From the NCBI GenBank assembly GCA_905339165.1, contig CAJPFH010000116.1, positions 1-52,156 on the forward strand: a stretch of DNA of 52,156 nucleotides. Reading direction: 5' to 3'. Of this stretch, positions 9,314-18,479 are shown piece after piece. Positions within the stretch are counted from its first letter, which is position 1; each line of letters opens with the position of its first letter. The position numbers and the translations under genes are program-made. Origin of the DNA: Flavobacteriales bacterium (GTDB lineage Bacteria > Bacteroidota > Bacteroidia > Flavobacteriales_E > Vicingaceae). The notes below the pieces were generated by a model. The model was not told the origin of the DNA and did no database searches. It saw nothing but the letters and a program-made list of their open reading frames with translations.

Positions 9314-9345
9314 CATTAAGAACCGGCTTAAATTTTAATATTTGT

Positions 9346-9361
9346 TTAACATCTCGTTAAT
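9346..9361. repeat. TTAAC-N6-TTAAT motif upstream of ppk1
   Basis: A near copy of the TTAAC direct repeat seen before the two DUF1573 genes, here ending 45 bases before the ppk1 start. It may mark a promoter region. No exact TAnnTTTG box was found between it and the gene. Confidence 0.3.
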
Positions 9362-9406
9362 TAGCTAATATTATTTTTTTATATCCTTTACCACCAAATT
9401 CATTGT

Positions 9407-11470
9407 ATGCAAAAAACAAAAGTTAAACTGATAGAAAGAGACATTAGTTGGCTCTCATTTAACGAGAGAGTGCTACAAGAAGCCGCCAACCAATCGGTTC
9501 CACTTTTAGAAAGGCTTCGATTTATAGGTATATTCTCCAGCAATCGTGATGAATTCTTTAGAGTACGAATGGCTAACTTAAAAAGAATTATTGCACTGGG
9601 AAAAAAAGGAAAAGAGTTAATAGAAGGTAACCCTGAAAAAATATTAAAAGAAGTACAAAAGATTGTATTTAACCAACAGAAAATATTCGATAAAGTTTAC
9701 GAAAGTTTAATTAATGACATCAAAAAAGAGGGCATCGTCTTATTAAACGAAAATGAACTCACCCCTGCACATCAAAAATTTATAAAAGAATATTTTCACG
9801 ATATCGTTCGCCCTACCCTTGTTCCTATTATGCTAGGCAAAAAGGATAAATTTCCTCAACTACGAGATAAATCTATCTACTTAGCCATTAAATTGTACAA
9901 TAAGACAGCCGACCAAAATATACGATTTGCCATAATGGAAATACCATCCAGAATTATTAGTCGGCACATTCAGTTGCCCTCTCCAGCAGGCACTACTAAT
10001 GTTATTATGCTAGACGATATCATTCGCTTTAACCTGAATGATATTTTTTCTATTTTTCGTTTTGAAAATATAGAAGCCTATTGTATTAAACTTACCCGCG
10101 ATGCCGAACTCGATATTAACGAATATGATTTTTCAAAAAGTGCCCCTGAAAAACTGGCTAAAAGTTTAAAAAGCCGCAAATCAGGAAGCCTTGTACGCTT
10201 TATCTACGATAGGAATATGCCTGAAGATTTACTGCATTTTCTTACAACAAAATTAAAACTTAAAATAGATGATAACTTAATTCCTGGGGCCAGATACCAC
10301 AACTTCAAAGATTTTATTTCGTTTCCTAACGTAGGCAACCCTCGTTTAAGTTACAAACCATTTACCCCACTTACCATTAAAAAACTGGAAATAAAAACAA
10401 GTCTTTTAGAAGTAATTAAAAAACAAGATATTTTACTGAGCTATCCCTATCAATCCTTTAACTACATTATTGACATTCTTAGAGAGGCTGCCATAGACCC
10501 AAAAGTTTATTCCATAAAAATTAATTTATATCGCGTTGCCAAACAATCTAAAATTATAAATGCTCTTATTAATGCCGCCAAAAACGGAAAAGCCGTTACG
10601 GTCGTTATTGAATTAAAAGCTCGTTTCGATGAAGAAGCCAACCTGCATTGGGCTGAATTATTGCAGGAAGAAGGCATTCGGGTTATTAACGGTGTACCCC
10701 ACCTGAAAGTACACTCTAAACTAATTATAATCTCCCGAACCGAAGGAAAAAAAATTACCCGTTATGCACATATCGGTACCGGCAATTTTAATGAAGAAAC
10801 ATCTAAACTTTATTGCGATTACTCCCTGTTTACCGCAAATCAAAAAATAGCCAACGAAGTAAACAAGGTTTTCGATTTTTTTAAAAACAATACCGAACGC
10901 GGTAATTTTAGTTACCTTTTGGTTTCGCCTTTTAATATGAGAAGAAAACTATATTCTTTAATAGACAATGAGATCGAAAATGCTCAAAAAGGAAAAATTG
11001 CTTGTATTACACTAAAATTAAATAATCTTTCCGACAGGGAAATTATAAAAAAATTATACGAAGCAAGTGCCTCAGGTGTAAAAGTAAATCTCATTATACG
11101 AAGCGTTTGCTCCATTAATCCGGGAGTAAAAGGAATGAGTGAAAATATTAATGCCATAAGTATTGTTGACCGCTTTTTAGAACATGCCCGCGTTATGATT
11201 TTTGCGAATGCAGGAAAAAACTTGGTCTTTATTTCATCAGCCGATTGGATGACAAGAAACCTCGACTCTCGTTTGGAAGTGGCTACTCCCATTCTAGATG
11301 CCGACATAAAAGATTCCTTAATAAAACAAATGAATATTCAGCTTACAGACAATACCAAAGCAAGATTACTTAACGATAAACAAGTAAACCAATTTTATCA
11401 ACCTAAAAAACAAGATAAACTCATTAATGCACAAACAGAGATATACCAATTTCTAAAAAAAGAGGAATAA
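9407..11470 (+). CDS. ppk1: Polyphosphate kinase 1
   Basis: This 687-residue enzyme reversibly makes inorganic polyphosphate from ATP. The N-terminal domain starts ERDISWLSFNERVLQEA, followed by IGIFSSNRDEFFRVRMA. The two C-terminal PLD-like domains carry the catalytic histidines. His436 in KVHSK is the position equivalent by number and context to the phosphorylated His435 of E. coli, and His593 in FLEHARVM corresponds to His592. HIGTGNFNEETSKLY.DYSLFT is the family signature. It is full length. No ppx exopolyphosphatase gene lies next to it. The 154-base gap to the next gene shows no convincing terminator. Confidence 0.97.
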   Translation: MQKTKVKLIERDISWLSFNERVLQEAANQSVPLLERLRFIGIFSSNRDEFFRVRMANLKRIIALGKKGKELIEGNPEKILKEVQKIVFNQQKIFDKVYESLINDIKKEGIVLLNENELTPAHQKFIKEYFHDIVRPTLVPIMLGKKDKFPQLRDKSIYLAIKLYNKTADQNIRFAIMEIPSRIISRHIQLPSPAGTTNVIMLDDIIRFNLNDIFSIFRFENIEAYCIKLTRDAELDINEYDFSKSAPEKLAKSLKSRKSGSLVRFIYDRNMPEDLLHFLTTKLKLKIDDNLIPGARYHNFKDFISFPNVGNPRLSYKPFTPLTIKKLEIKTSLLEVIKKQDILLSYPYQSFNYIIDILREAAIDPKVYSIKINLYRVAKQSKIINALINAAKNGKAVTVVIELKARFDEEANLHWAELLQEEGIRVINGVPHLKVHSKLIIISRTEGKKITRYAHIGTGNFNEETSKLYCDYSLFTANQKIANEVNKVFDFFKNNTERGNFSYLLVSPFNMRRKLYSLIDNEIENAQKGKIACITLKLNNLSDREIIKKLYEASASGVKVNLIIRSVCSINPGVKGMSENINAISIVDRFLEHARVMIFANAGKNLVFISSADWMTRNLDSRLEVATPILDADIKDSLIKQMNIQLTDNTKARLLNDKQVNQFYQPKKQDKLINAQTEIYQFLKKEE

Positions 11471-11624
11471 CAAAGAAATAACTCTTTTTTTTTGTGCAAT
11501 CATACACACTTTTGCATCTATTCATTGCGTTTTAACGTACAATGTCAAGTATCTTGCATTAAGGATATTAACAATTGTTAATAATTTGTGTTAATTTAAC
11601 GACATTTGTGGGTTGTAATTAAAT

Positions 11625-14600
11625 GTGATAACGATAAAAGCCATACCGAAAGCCATTGTTTTTGTAGTTCTTCTTCTAACTACCGGAGATTTGCTTGCCC
11701 AGTGGACGCTCGATATTAATGGAAACGTAAAAAACCTTACTGAAAAATCAAAGTTAGATGGAGCCACTATTACAGTAACCCGTAACGGAAAACCCTATCA
11801 AACCCTTACATCGGCCTCGGGTGGAAAGTTTAAGCTAAAATTAGACCCCGAAGGCGATTACGAGATTGTATTTACAAAACCAGGATTCACACCAAAAAAA
11901 ATTATTGCCACCACCAAAGGTATTCCACCCGAAGATGCAAAATACGGGTTCGAATTTCCAATGGAAATGAATCTCTTTGAGGAAGTACCCGGCCTCGATG
12001 TATCTATTCTTAAACAACCCATTGGAAAAATAGCCTTTAACCCCGCTACCGGATACGTAGATTACGACCAAAAATATACCGAATCGATACAGAAGGAGCT
12101 AGACCGCTTAATGAAAGAATTTGAGGAACGAATGAAAGCCCAAGAAGCAGAACGCAAAAAACGAGAAGCCGAATACAAAGCAGCTATAGATGCCGGAAAT
12201 AAAGCGTTTTCACAGAAAGCTTACGAAGAAGCAAAATCGCATTTTAATAACGCTGCTAAACTAAAACCAACCGAAGATTATCCGCCCAAGAAAATAGCCG
12301 AAATTGAAAGCATCTTAGCCGGCAATGCCGATAAAGACAAAAAATACCTCGATGCTATTGCCAAAGCTGACAAAGCATTTAACGAAGAAAAATACCCCGA
12401 AGCATTAAGTGCCTACAAGGAGGCTATCGCCATAAAACCTTCGGAAAAGTACCCCCAAACTAAAATTTCAGAAATAGACAATTTGATGGCCAATGCCACA
12501 AAAATTGAAAAAGAATACAACGATGCGATTACTAAGGCCGATCAACTCTTCAACCTAAAAGATTACTCCAATGCAAAATCTTTGTATCAAAAGGCGTCAA
12601 CTATTAAACCCAGCCAAGAATATCCCAAAAAGAAAATTAACGAAATAGATGCCCTTTTAGCCAAACAAGGTGAAACCGAAAAAAACTACAAGGAAGCCAT
12701 TGCCAATGGAGATAAAGCCTTTGACAATACAAACTACCAAGAAGCCATTTCTTTTTATGAAACCGCATTAAAAATAAAGGAAGGCGAAAAATATCCGCAA
12801 ACCAAAATAAATGAAGCAAAAATACTTTTGGCCAATGCATCGCAAATTGAGGCAGATTACAAGGCTTCTATTCAAAAAGCAGACGATTTACTCGCAAAAA
12901 AAAATTACATAGAGTCTAAAAAAGAATATCAAAAAGCTACTGCTCTAAAATCGAAAGAAGAGTATCCCCGTAAACAAATAGAAGAAATTGATAAAATAAT
13001 ATCCGAAGAGGCTAACCGTGAAATCAACTACAAAGAAGCCGTTGCCAAAGCCGACCAAGCTCTTAGAATAGAAAACTACGAAGTAGCTAAAGAAAATTAC
13101 TCCAAAGCCCTTTCTCTTAAACCAAACGAAAAATATCCAAAAGACCAATTGGAGAGCATAGAAAAGATAATAGCCTCCATTAATAAAAAAAATGAAGAGT
13201 ATAATGCTGCTATTGCAAAAGCCGATGAAGAATTTAATACTCAAAAATATAAGGAAGCTAAACCCTACTACGAAAAAGCAAGCGAAATAAAACCAAACGA
13301 AAAATATCCAAAAGAAAAAATTAAAGAAATAGAGCGTCTTATTTCTGAATTGGCCATGCAAGAAGATGCAAAAAAGAAGAATGAAGCCAAATATGCCGAA
13401 ATAATTAAACAGGCCGATGGCCGATTGGCTGCCAAAGAATACGAAATAGCTTCTATGCGATACAAAGAAGCATTAAACCTTAAACCGGAAGAAACCTACC
13501 CAAAACAAAAAATAAAAGAAATAGAAGATATACTGGCACAATTGGCAAACGAACAAGAACAAATAAAACTTAAGCAACAACAATTGAAAAAACAAAAAGA
13601 AACCTATGACGAAATAGTAATGCAAGCCGATAAATCTTTTAAACTAGAAGACTATAATTCTGCTAAAACCAAATACGAAGAAGCCTTACAAATATTTCCT
13701 GAAGAAGCCTACCCTAAAGACCGAATAAACAAAATAAACGAACTGCTAAAGCAAAAATCAGAAGAAGAACAACTAGCGGCTGAAGCTGAACGAAAGAAAA
13801 AAGAATACTATGATGCTCTGATTGCAAAAGCCGATAACGACCTAAATGCTGAAGATTTTGCAAAAGCCAAAGAAAATTATCAAATGGCTTCCGTGGTAAT
13901 GCCCAATGAAAAATACCCTAAACAACAACTGCTGGAAATTGAACGCCTGATAAAAGAAAAACAACAAAAAATTGAAGACGAAAAATTGCTAGTCGAAAAA
14001 CAAAAACAAATCGATGCTCAATACAAAGAATTTCTTTCTAAAGCCGAAATATCGGTAACTGTTAAAGAATACAACGAAGCCATCAATTTTCTTACTAAGG
14101 CTAATGCCTTAAAGCCAAACGAAACATTCCCTCCGCAAAGAATAAAAGAAATAGAAAATATATTATCCGAAATAAAATTAACCCAAGACAAAAACAAACA
14201 AACCGAATTAGAGTATCTTGAACTACTTCAGGCTGCCGATAATCTTTTTAAATCATCACAATACCAAGAAGCCAAATTAAAATACGAAACCGCCTCTAAA
14301 CTCAAAGAAAAAGAAATTTACCCCATTCAACAAATAAAAGAAATAGACAAAATTTTAGCCGAGTTAGCCCTAAAAGAAAAGCAAAAACAAGAACAGGAAG
14401 TAGCCAATCAAAAAAGGAAAGAACAGTTTGATGAAATGGTAAAAATAGCCGATAACCTATTTTCAGAAACCAAATACGAGGAATCCAAGAAAAAATTTAA
14501 CGAAGCCCTAGGTATTATTCCTTACGAACCCTACGCACTACAAAGATTAAAAGATATTGATGCCGCACTCGAAGAACTTAGAAAACAAAAAGACAATGAA

Positions 14601-16520
14601 CTGCAGGCAGCAGAAAAAGAAAAAAAATACAACGAATATATAGAAAGAGGTGACAGAGGAATGATGCTTTCTTCATACAACAACGCCAAAGAAAACTACG
14701 AAAAAGCTATCGCCCTCAAACCTAACGAACAATATCCAAAAGATAAAATAACAGAAATAGCACAGATACTCGAAAAAAACAAAAACCAGGTAACCGTTAA
14801 AAATAACACTAACAGAGTAACCGTTACCGATGAAAAAGAAAAACAACTAGACAAAATGTTTGAAGAGATATGGAGAAAAAATTACGATGAGAAAAACAAA
14901 TGGCTCGAAGAAAACACCAGAGAACTGGAAGAAACGGAGCAAGAACGCATCGCTCTTTCTCAAAAAATCAGATCCGACAAATACAACGACCAAAACGAGC
15001 TTGAAAAAGATATAGAAGAATACAATAAACAAAGAGCCAAAGAAAATCTTGAAAATGCAGAAATCGTCTATCAAACAAAAAAAGAACTAGAGCAACAAGA
15101 AAATAACCTTCAATCTACCTCGGATAAAAAGAGAAGAGAAGCTATCAAAGACTTAGACGATTTGGCATCGGATATTCGTTTAAAACAAAAAGAACAGAAT
15201 GAATGGCATAAGAATAATTACGAAGCAATGAAGGATTACGAAAAAGAACAAGCCGCAGAAAACGAGAGAAAAATACGCCAAAACAATCAAAAACGTACAG
15301 CCGAATACGAATACCAAATGTTTCTTTTTAATGAAATCCAAAAAAACAACCAACAAAACGACAATAGAAGAATAGAAAATACGCAACAATTCTATGAAGA
15401 GCAAAAAGAAATAGAACAAACTGCTGAAAACTGGGTAAAAATTTCTTCGCAAAAACGAACATCGAACGAAGAATTACTCATAGAACTTGCCCAATCTTTA
15501 AAAGCATTAGAAGAAAAAAAATCGAAAATGCACATGAGCAATTTTGAGAAATTAAAAGAAGAACAAGAAGCCTACTACACGCAAGAGATGCTTTTAATAA
15601 ATGATGCCGAAGAAAAACGACAAATTAAAAAAGAGGAAAACATAACCCTTTACAACGAAATAACAACAGAAAACAAAAAAAGAAGTGAAAGAAATAAAGA
15701 CAACATTGCCTTATTAGAAAACAAAAAAAATAACTTATCAGAAACCGAAACCATTCGAATAAAAAACGCTAACACTAGAAGAGAAGAACAAGCGGCCTAT
15801 TCCATTCAATTGGAAAAAGAAATAACACAACAACAGCAATTAGCCAATAACTATCATAAACAAAATTTTGAAGCACTAAAAAAATACCAAGAAACTGTAG
15901 CCCAAGAAGAAGAAGACAGGATAAACTATTCTGAAAAACAAAGAAACTTATCTTATAACGAACAATTACTACTAGCTGCAGAAATTGAAAAAACACAAAC
16001 AGCAAAAGCAGAAACATACATGAAAAGCAATATCTCGTATCTGCAAAAATTTCAACAAGAACAAGAAAATATTGCCCAACAAAAAACTAACGAAGAACAA
16101 ACCAAGCGTACCAAGAAAAGCAGAGAAATAGAAGAATTGGCTGAGCAAATACAGCAAGTACATCAGCAAAAAAATAAGAGCTACATGAACAAGGTAAATG
16201 AGCTAAATAAAATACAGGTAGATTATGAAGAGTTTAACAGAAACCTAACCGCATCTTCTAACGAAAAAATTACCAATTACAAACCTATTTATTATGTAGG
16301 CGAAGCAAAAATTCCCAACAGCGAGTTAAAAGGTAAATTTCCCGAAGGCGTTTCCGAAGAAACCGTTGAAGAAGGAAATGCCCTCATTTTAAAACGCTAC
16401 GTTGTAAAAGGCGATAGGGTTGATGTCTATCAAAAAATTTACTACAAATGGGGAGGCGTTTTTTACACCAAAAATGGGTATAACATAACCGAAGCCCTTT
16501 GGAAAACAGAAACTCAATAA
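11625..16520 (+). CDS. Giant secreted repeat protein: carboxypeptidase-regulatory-like domain, 14 TPR-like repeats, long coiled coil
   Basis: This 1631-residue protein begins at a GTG; the ATG two bases earlier runs straight into TGA. Residues 1-25 are a signal peptide (FVVLLLTTGDLLA, then Q). Residues about 27-115 form a carboxypeptidase-regulatory-like beta domain (NGNVKN, LDGATITV, GKFKLKLDPEGDYEIVFTKPGF). Residues 183-1055 hold 14 TPR-like helical repeats, each Y..AI.KAD..F...Y..AK..Y..A..LKP.E.YP..KI.EI..IL; period is about 57 residues in the first seven and 63-71 later. Residues about 1056-1545 are charged coiled coil, and about 85 C-terminal residues look globular (KGDRVDVYQKIYYKWGGVFY). 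A periplasmic or envelope scaffold is plausible. The next gene starts 11 bases downstream. Confidence 0.85.
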   Translation: MITIKAIPKAIVFVVLLLTTGDLLAQWTLDINGNVKNLTEKSKLDGATITVTRNGKPYQTLTSASGGKFKLKLDPEGDYEIVFTKPGFTPKKIIATTKGIPPEDAKYGFEFPMEMNLFEEVPGLDVSILKQPIGKIAFNPATGYVDYDQKYTESIQKELDRLMKEFEERMKAQEAERKKREAEYKAAIDAGNKAFSQKAYEEAKSHFNNAAKLKPTEDYPPKKIAEIESILAGNADKDKKYLDAIAKADKAFNEEKYPEALSAYKEAIAIKPSEKYPQTKISEIDNLMANATKIEKEYNDAITKADQLFNLKDYSNAKSLYQKASTIKPSQEYPKKKINEIDALLAKQGETEKNYKEAIANGDKAFDNTNYQEAISFYETALKIKEGEKYPQTKINEAKILLANASQIEADYKASIQKADDLLAKKNYIESKKEYQKATALKSKEEYPRKQIEEIDKIISEEANREINYKEAVAKADQALRIENYEVAKENYSKALSLKPNEKYPKDQLESIEKIIASINKKNEEYNAAIAKADEEFNTQKYKEAKPYYEKASEIKPNEKYPKEKIKEIERLISELAMQEDAKKKNEAKYAEIIKQADGRLAAKEYEIASMRYKEALNLKPEETYPKQKIKEIEDILAQLANEQEQIKLKQQQLKKQKETYDEIVMQADKSFKLEDYNSAKTKYEEALQIFPEEAYPKDRINKINELLKQKSEEEQLAAEAERKKKEYYDALIAKADNDLNAEDFAKAKENYQMASVVMPNEKYPKQQLLEIERLIKEKQQKIEDEKLLVEKQKQIDAQYKEFLSKAEISVTVKEYNEAINFLTKANALKPNETFPPQRIKEIENILSEIKLTQDKNKQTELEYLELLQAADNLFKSSQYQEAKLKYETASKLKEKEIYPIQQIKEIDKILAELALKEKQKQEQEVANQKRKEQFDEMVKIADNLFSETKYEESKKKFNEALGIIPYEPYALQRLKDIDAALEELRKQKDNELQAAEKEKKYNEYIERGDRGMMLSSYNNAKENYEKAIALKPNEQYPKDKITEIAQILEKNKNQVTVKNNTNRVTVTDEKEKQLDKMFEEIWRKNYDEKNKWLEENTRELEETEQERIALSQKIRSDKYNDQNELEKDIEEYNKQRAKENLENAEIVYQTKKELEQQENNLQSTSDKKRREAIKDLDDLASDIRLKQKEQNEWHKNNYEAMKDYEKEQAAENERKIRQNNQKRTAEYEYQMFLFNEIQKNNQQNDNRRIENTQQFYEEQKEIEQTAENWVKISSQKRTSNEELLIELAQSLKALEEKKSKMHMSNFEKLKEEQEAYYTQEMLLINDAEEKRQIKKEENITLYNEITTENKKRSERNKDNIALLENKKNNLSETETIRIKNANTRREEQAAYSIQLEKEITQQQQLANNYHKQNFEALKKYQETVAQEEEDRINYSEKQRNLSYNEQLLLAAEIEKTQTAKAETYMKSNISYLQKFQQEQENIAQQKTNEEQTKRTKKSREIEELAEQIQQVHQQKNKSYMNKVNELNKIQVDYEEFNRNLTASSNEKITNYKPIYYVGEAKIPNSELKGKFPEGVSEETVEEGNALILKRYVVKGDRVDVYQKIYYKWGGVFYTKNGYNITEALWKTETQ
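12171..14789 (+). repeat. Fourteen tandem TPR-like repeat units within the giant protein gene
   Basis: The units are conserved at protein level (A.Y..A...Y, then KP.E.YP, then EI..I) but clearly diverged in DNA, so this is an old duplication series and not a recent microsatellite-like expansion. Units 1-7 are evenly spaced at about 57 residues; units 8-13 have longer Lys/Gln/Glu linkers. Confidence 0.8.
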
Positions 16521-16531
16521 ACCTTATACAA

Positions 16532-17545
16532 ATGAAAAAAATAATTTTAAACTCACTGCTTCTGATTATTGCAAACATTGCATTTTCTCAGTCAAAAGGA
16601 AGATTAGACTTAACCCTAACCCTGCGAGATGGCAACATCATTACAGGCACCACTCAGAAAATAAATTCTGTTTTAATCGTTACCCTATACGGAAAACTTG
16701 ATATCCCCATTAAAAATGTTTCTTCCATTACAGTAGGAATAGATGCCGATAAAGCCAATACAGATAAAATAAAAAATCTGTGTAAGCAACTTGCCAATTC
16801 ATCGGAAGACATGAGAAGAAAAGCTTACGAAGAACTGATACAAATGCCTATTGGTGCAATTCCAATTATGGATGATTTTATGTTCTCACCCGCTAACCAA
16901 CCTACAGAATATTCAGATTATACTGTAGAATCTGCTCTTTCTAGCTTAAAGGCATCGCATGGCATCAATGAAAATGCATCTTCCGATGATGTTGTGAGCA
17001 TAGACTACTTATACACCATTGGTGGCAAATACGAATTTAAAGATATTGAACTTAAAACAGAATATGGCACGTTAACAATACCTAAATCTAAAATAGAAAA
17101 AGTAGATGTCATATACTCCAACGATTCGGAAGGACAAAAATCGTTTAAACTCCTCGCTTCAAAACACATTAGTGCTAACAATGCCGGAGGTTGGCTTAAA
17201 ACCAATTTAAACGTAAAGGCTGGACAGATTTTAAATATCACTGCCACTGGAGAGGTTACCTTTGCCAGCCTTTCGGGGAACAAATATAAGCCTAACGGTA
17301 AAGTTGTAGGTTCAAGCACCACAGAAGAAGGATACGATGATTATGGATATGATTCTACAGCCTCCAATTACCCCATATACGGAAACGTAGTTTTTAAAAT
17401 TGGAGAAAATGGACAGGTAATGAAAGCCGGTGATAAATTTACAGGGTCGGTAAAAACTTCCGGACAGCTGTATATTTCTATTTACGAAACCGTTTACAAT
17501 GCAGCCAATACCGGTTCCTATTTGGTAAACATTTCTGTTAAATAG
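16532..17545 (+). CDS. Secreted protein with LecA (PA-IL)-like C-terminal domain
   Basis: The protein is about 337 residues. The frame opens at 16499, inside the previous gene, but the Met at 16532 starts a proper signal peptide (MKKIILNSLLLIIANIAFS, then Q), so that start is preferred. The N-terminal half has two related beta segments (LYGKLDIPIKNVSSI and EYGTLTIPKSKIEKV) around a short helical stretch (MRRKAYEELIQMP). Residues about 214-337 resemble the galactose lectin LecA/PA-IL: GGWLKTNLNVKAGQ, GNVVFKIGENG, GQLYISIYETVYN and NTGSYLVNI. The LecA calcium ligands are not clearly kept, so sugar binding is unproven. It lies between the giant repeat gene and a DUF4846 gene, with no gap before the latter. 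Confidence 0.8.
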   Translation: MKKIILNSLLLIIANIAFSQSKGRLDLTLTLRDGNIITGTTQKINSVLIVTLYGKLDIPIKNVSSITVGIDADKANTDKIKNLCKQLANSSEDMRRKAYEELIQMPIGAIPIMDDFMFSPANQPTEYSDYTVESALSSLKASHGINENASSDDVVSIDYLYTIGGKYEFKDIELKTEYGTLTIPKSKIEKVDVIYSNDSEGQKSFKLLASKHISANNAGGWLKTNLNVKAGQILNITATGEVTFASLSGNKYKPNGKVVGSSTTEEGYDDYGYDSTASNYPIYGNVVFKIGENGQVMKAGDKFTGSVKTSGQLYISIYETVYNAANTGSYLVNISVK

Positions 17546-18412
17546 ATGAAACTAAATAGAACAAAAAAGATTCTTCTTGTTCTTACTTCATTTTGTCTTT
17601 TTTACAGTACAGCCTTTATACCTTTACAAAATATTCCCATATCTTGGTACTGCTGGAAAACAGAATATAAACCCCTTACGGCTCTTCAAAACAGCATTAA
17701 AATGCCAAATGATTATGAGAAAATAACCGTTTCGGAAAATTCATTCTCACAGTGGCTACGTTTTTTTCCGGCAAAATCAATTGGAGGAAAAGTGTTGCTG
17801 TACAATGGAAAAGAAAAAGTAAACCAATCTGCACAGTATGCCATTTTAGATATTGATGTAGGCACAAAAGATTTACAGCAATGTGCCGATGCTGTTATGC
17901 GACTTCGAGCCGAATATTTATACTCTCAAAAAAAATACAACGAAATTAAATTCAACTTTACAAACGGTTTCGAATGCACTTACTCTAAATGGGTACAAGG
18001 TTATCGTCCAAAAATTACCGGCAATAAAGCATCTTGGCATCTTAGTGCTCAGCCCGGAAATACGTATTTCGTTTTTAAACAATATTTGAATATGGTTTTT
18101 AATTATGCAGGAACGGCCTCTCTAGAAAAAGAACTAAAACCAAAACCACTAAAAGACATATTGCCCGGTGATGTTTTTATTAAAGGAGGGCATCCCGGAC
18201 ATGCCGTTATAGTAATGGATGTTGCTATAAACAAGCAAAACGAAAAAATTTTTCTTTTAGCTCAAAGTTATATGCCGGCACAAGAAATCCATATCTTAAA
18301 AAACCCTACTAACACAAACTTAAGTCCATGGTACAGTGTTTCTGAAATTACCACCATTGTAAATACTCCCGAATGGGTATTTTATTCAAATCAATTAAAA
18401 AGTTTTAATTAG
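17546..18412 (+). CDS. DUF4846 family secreted protein
   Basis: This 288-residue protein starts with the ATG directly after the TAG of the upstream gene, so the two are translationally linked. It has a hydrophobic signal segment (residues 8-25). Family patterns are WLRFFPAK, VLLYNGKEK, AILDIDVG, DLQQCADAVMRLRAEYLY, FNFTNGFECTYSKWVQGYRP, GDVFIKGGHPGHAVIVMDVA and LLAQSYMPAQEIHIL, matching DUF4846 as I recall it. Cys113 at the start of a helix and His219 in GHPGHAVIVMD resemble the Cys-His pair of NlpC/P60- or CHAP-like enzymes; this is my inference and not a known assignment. It ends the three-gene cluster. Confidence 0.82.
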   Translation: MKLNRTKKILLVLTSFCLFYSTAFIPLQNIPISWYCWKTEYKPLTALQNSIKMPNDYEKITVSENSFSQWLRFFPAKSIGGKVLLYNGKEKVNQSAQYAILDIDVGTKDLQQCADAVMRLRAEYLYSQKKYNEIKFNFTNGFECTYSKWVQGYRPKITGNKASWHLSAQPGNTYFVFKQYLNMVFNYAGTASLEKELKPKPLKDILPGDVFIKGGHPGHAVIVMDVAINKQNEKIFLLAQSYMPAQEIHILKNPTNTNLSPWYSVSEITTIVNTPEWVFYSNQLKSFN

Positions 18413-18479
18413 CTATCGGTTCATCTTTTTGGCATAAATTCATTATATAACATTTGCTTATTTGTGTTAATATTGCATT

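Noticed and set aside
11440-11500. Terminator after ppk1
   Set aside because: AAAGAG and CTCTTT could pair around the stop, but the stem is short and the loop large, so it is not called.
11623-11628. ATG start for the giant protein
   Set aside because: The ATG at 11623 is followed at once by TGA; the GTG at 11625 opens the long frame with a signal peptide.
11840-16170. Many minus-strand frames within the giant repeat gene
   Set aside because: Lys/Glu/Gln codons read antisense give Phe/Leu-rich open frames; composition is not that of a real protein.
18413-18479. Possible cobalamin riboswitch before the binding-protein gene
   Set aside because: The gap is only 67 bases, far too short for the B12 aptamer, and no conserved box was seen.
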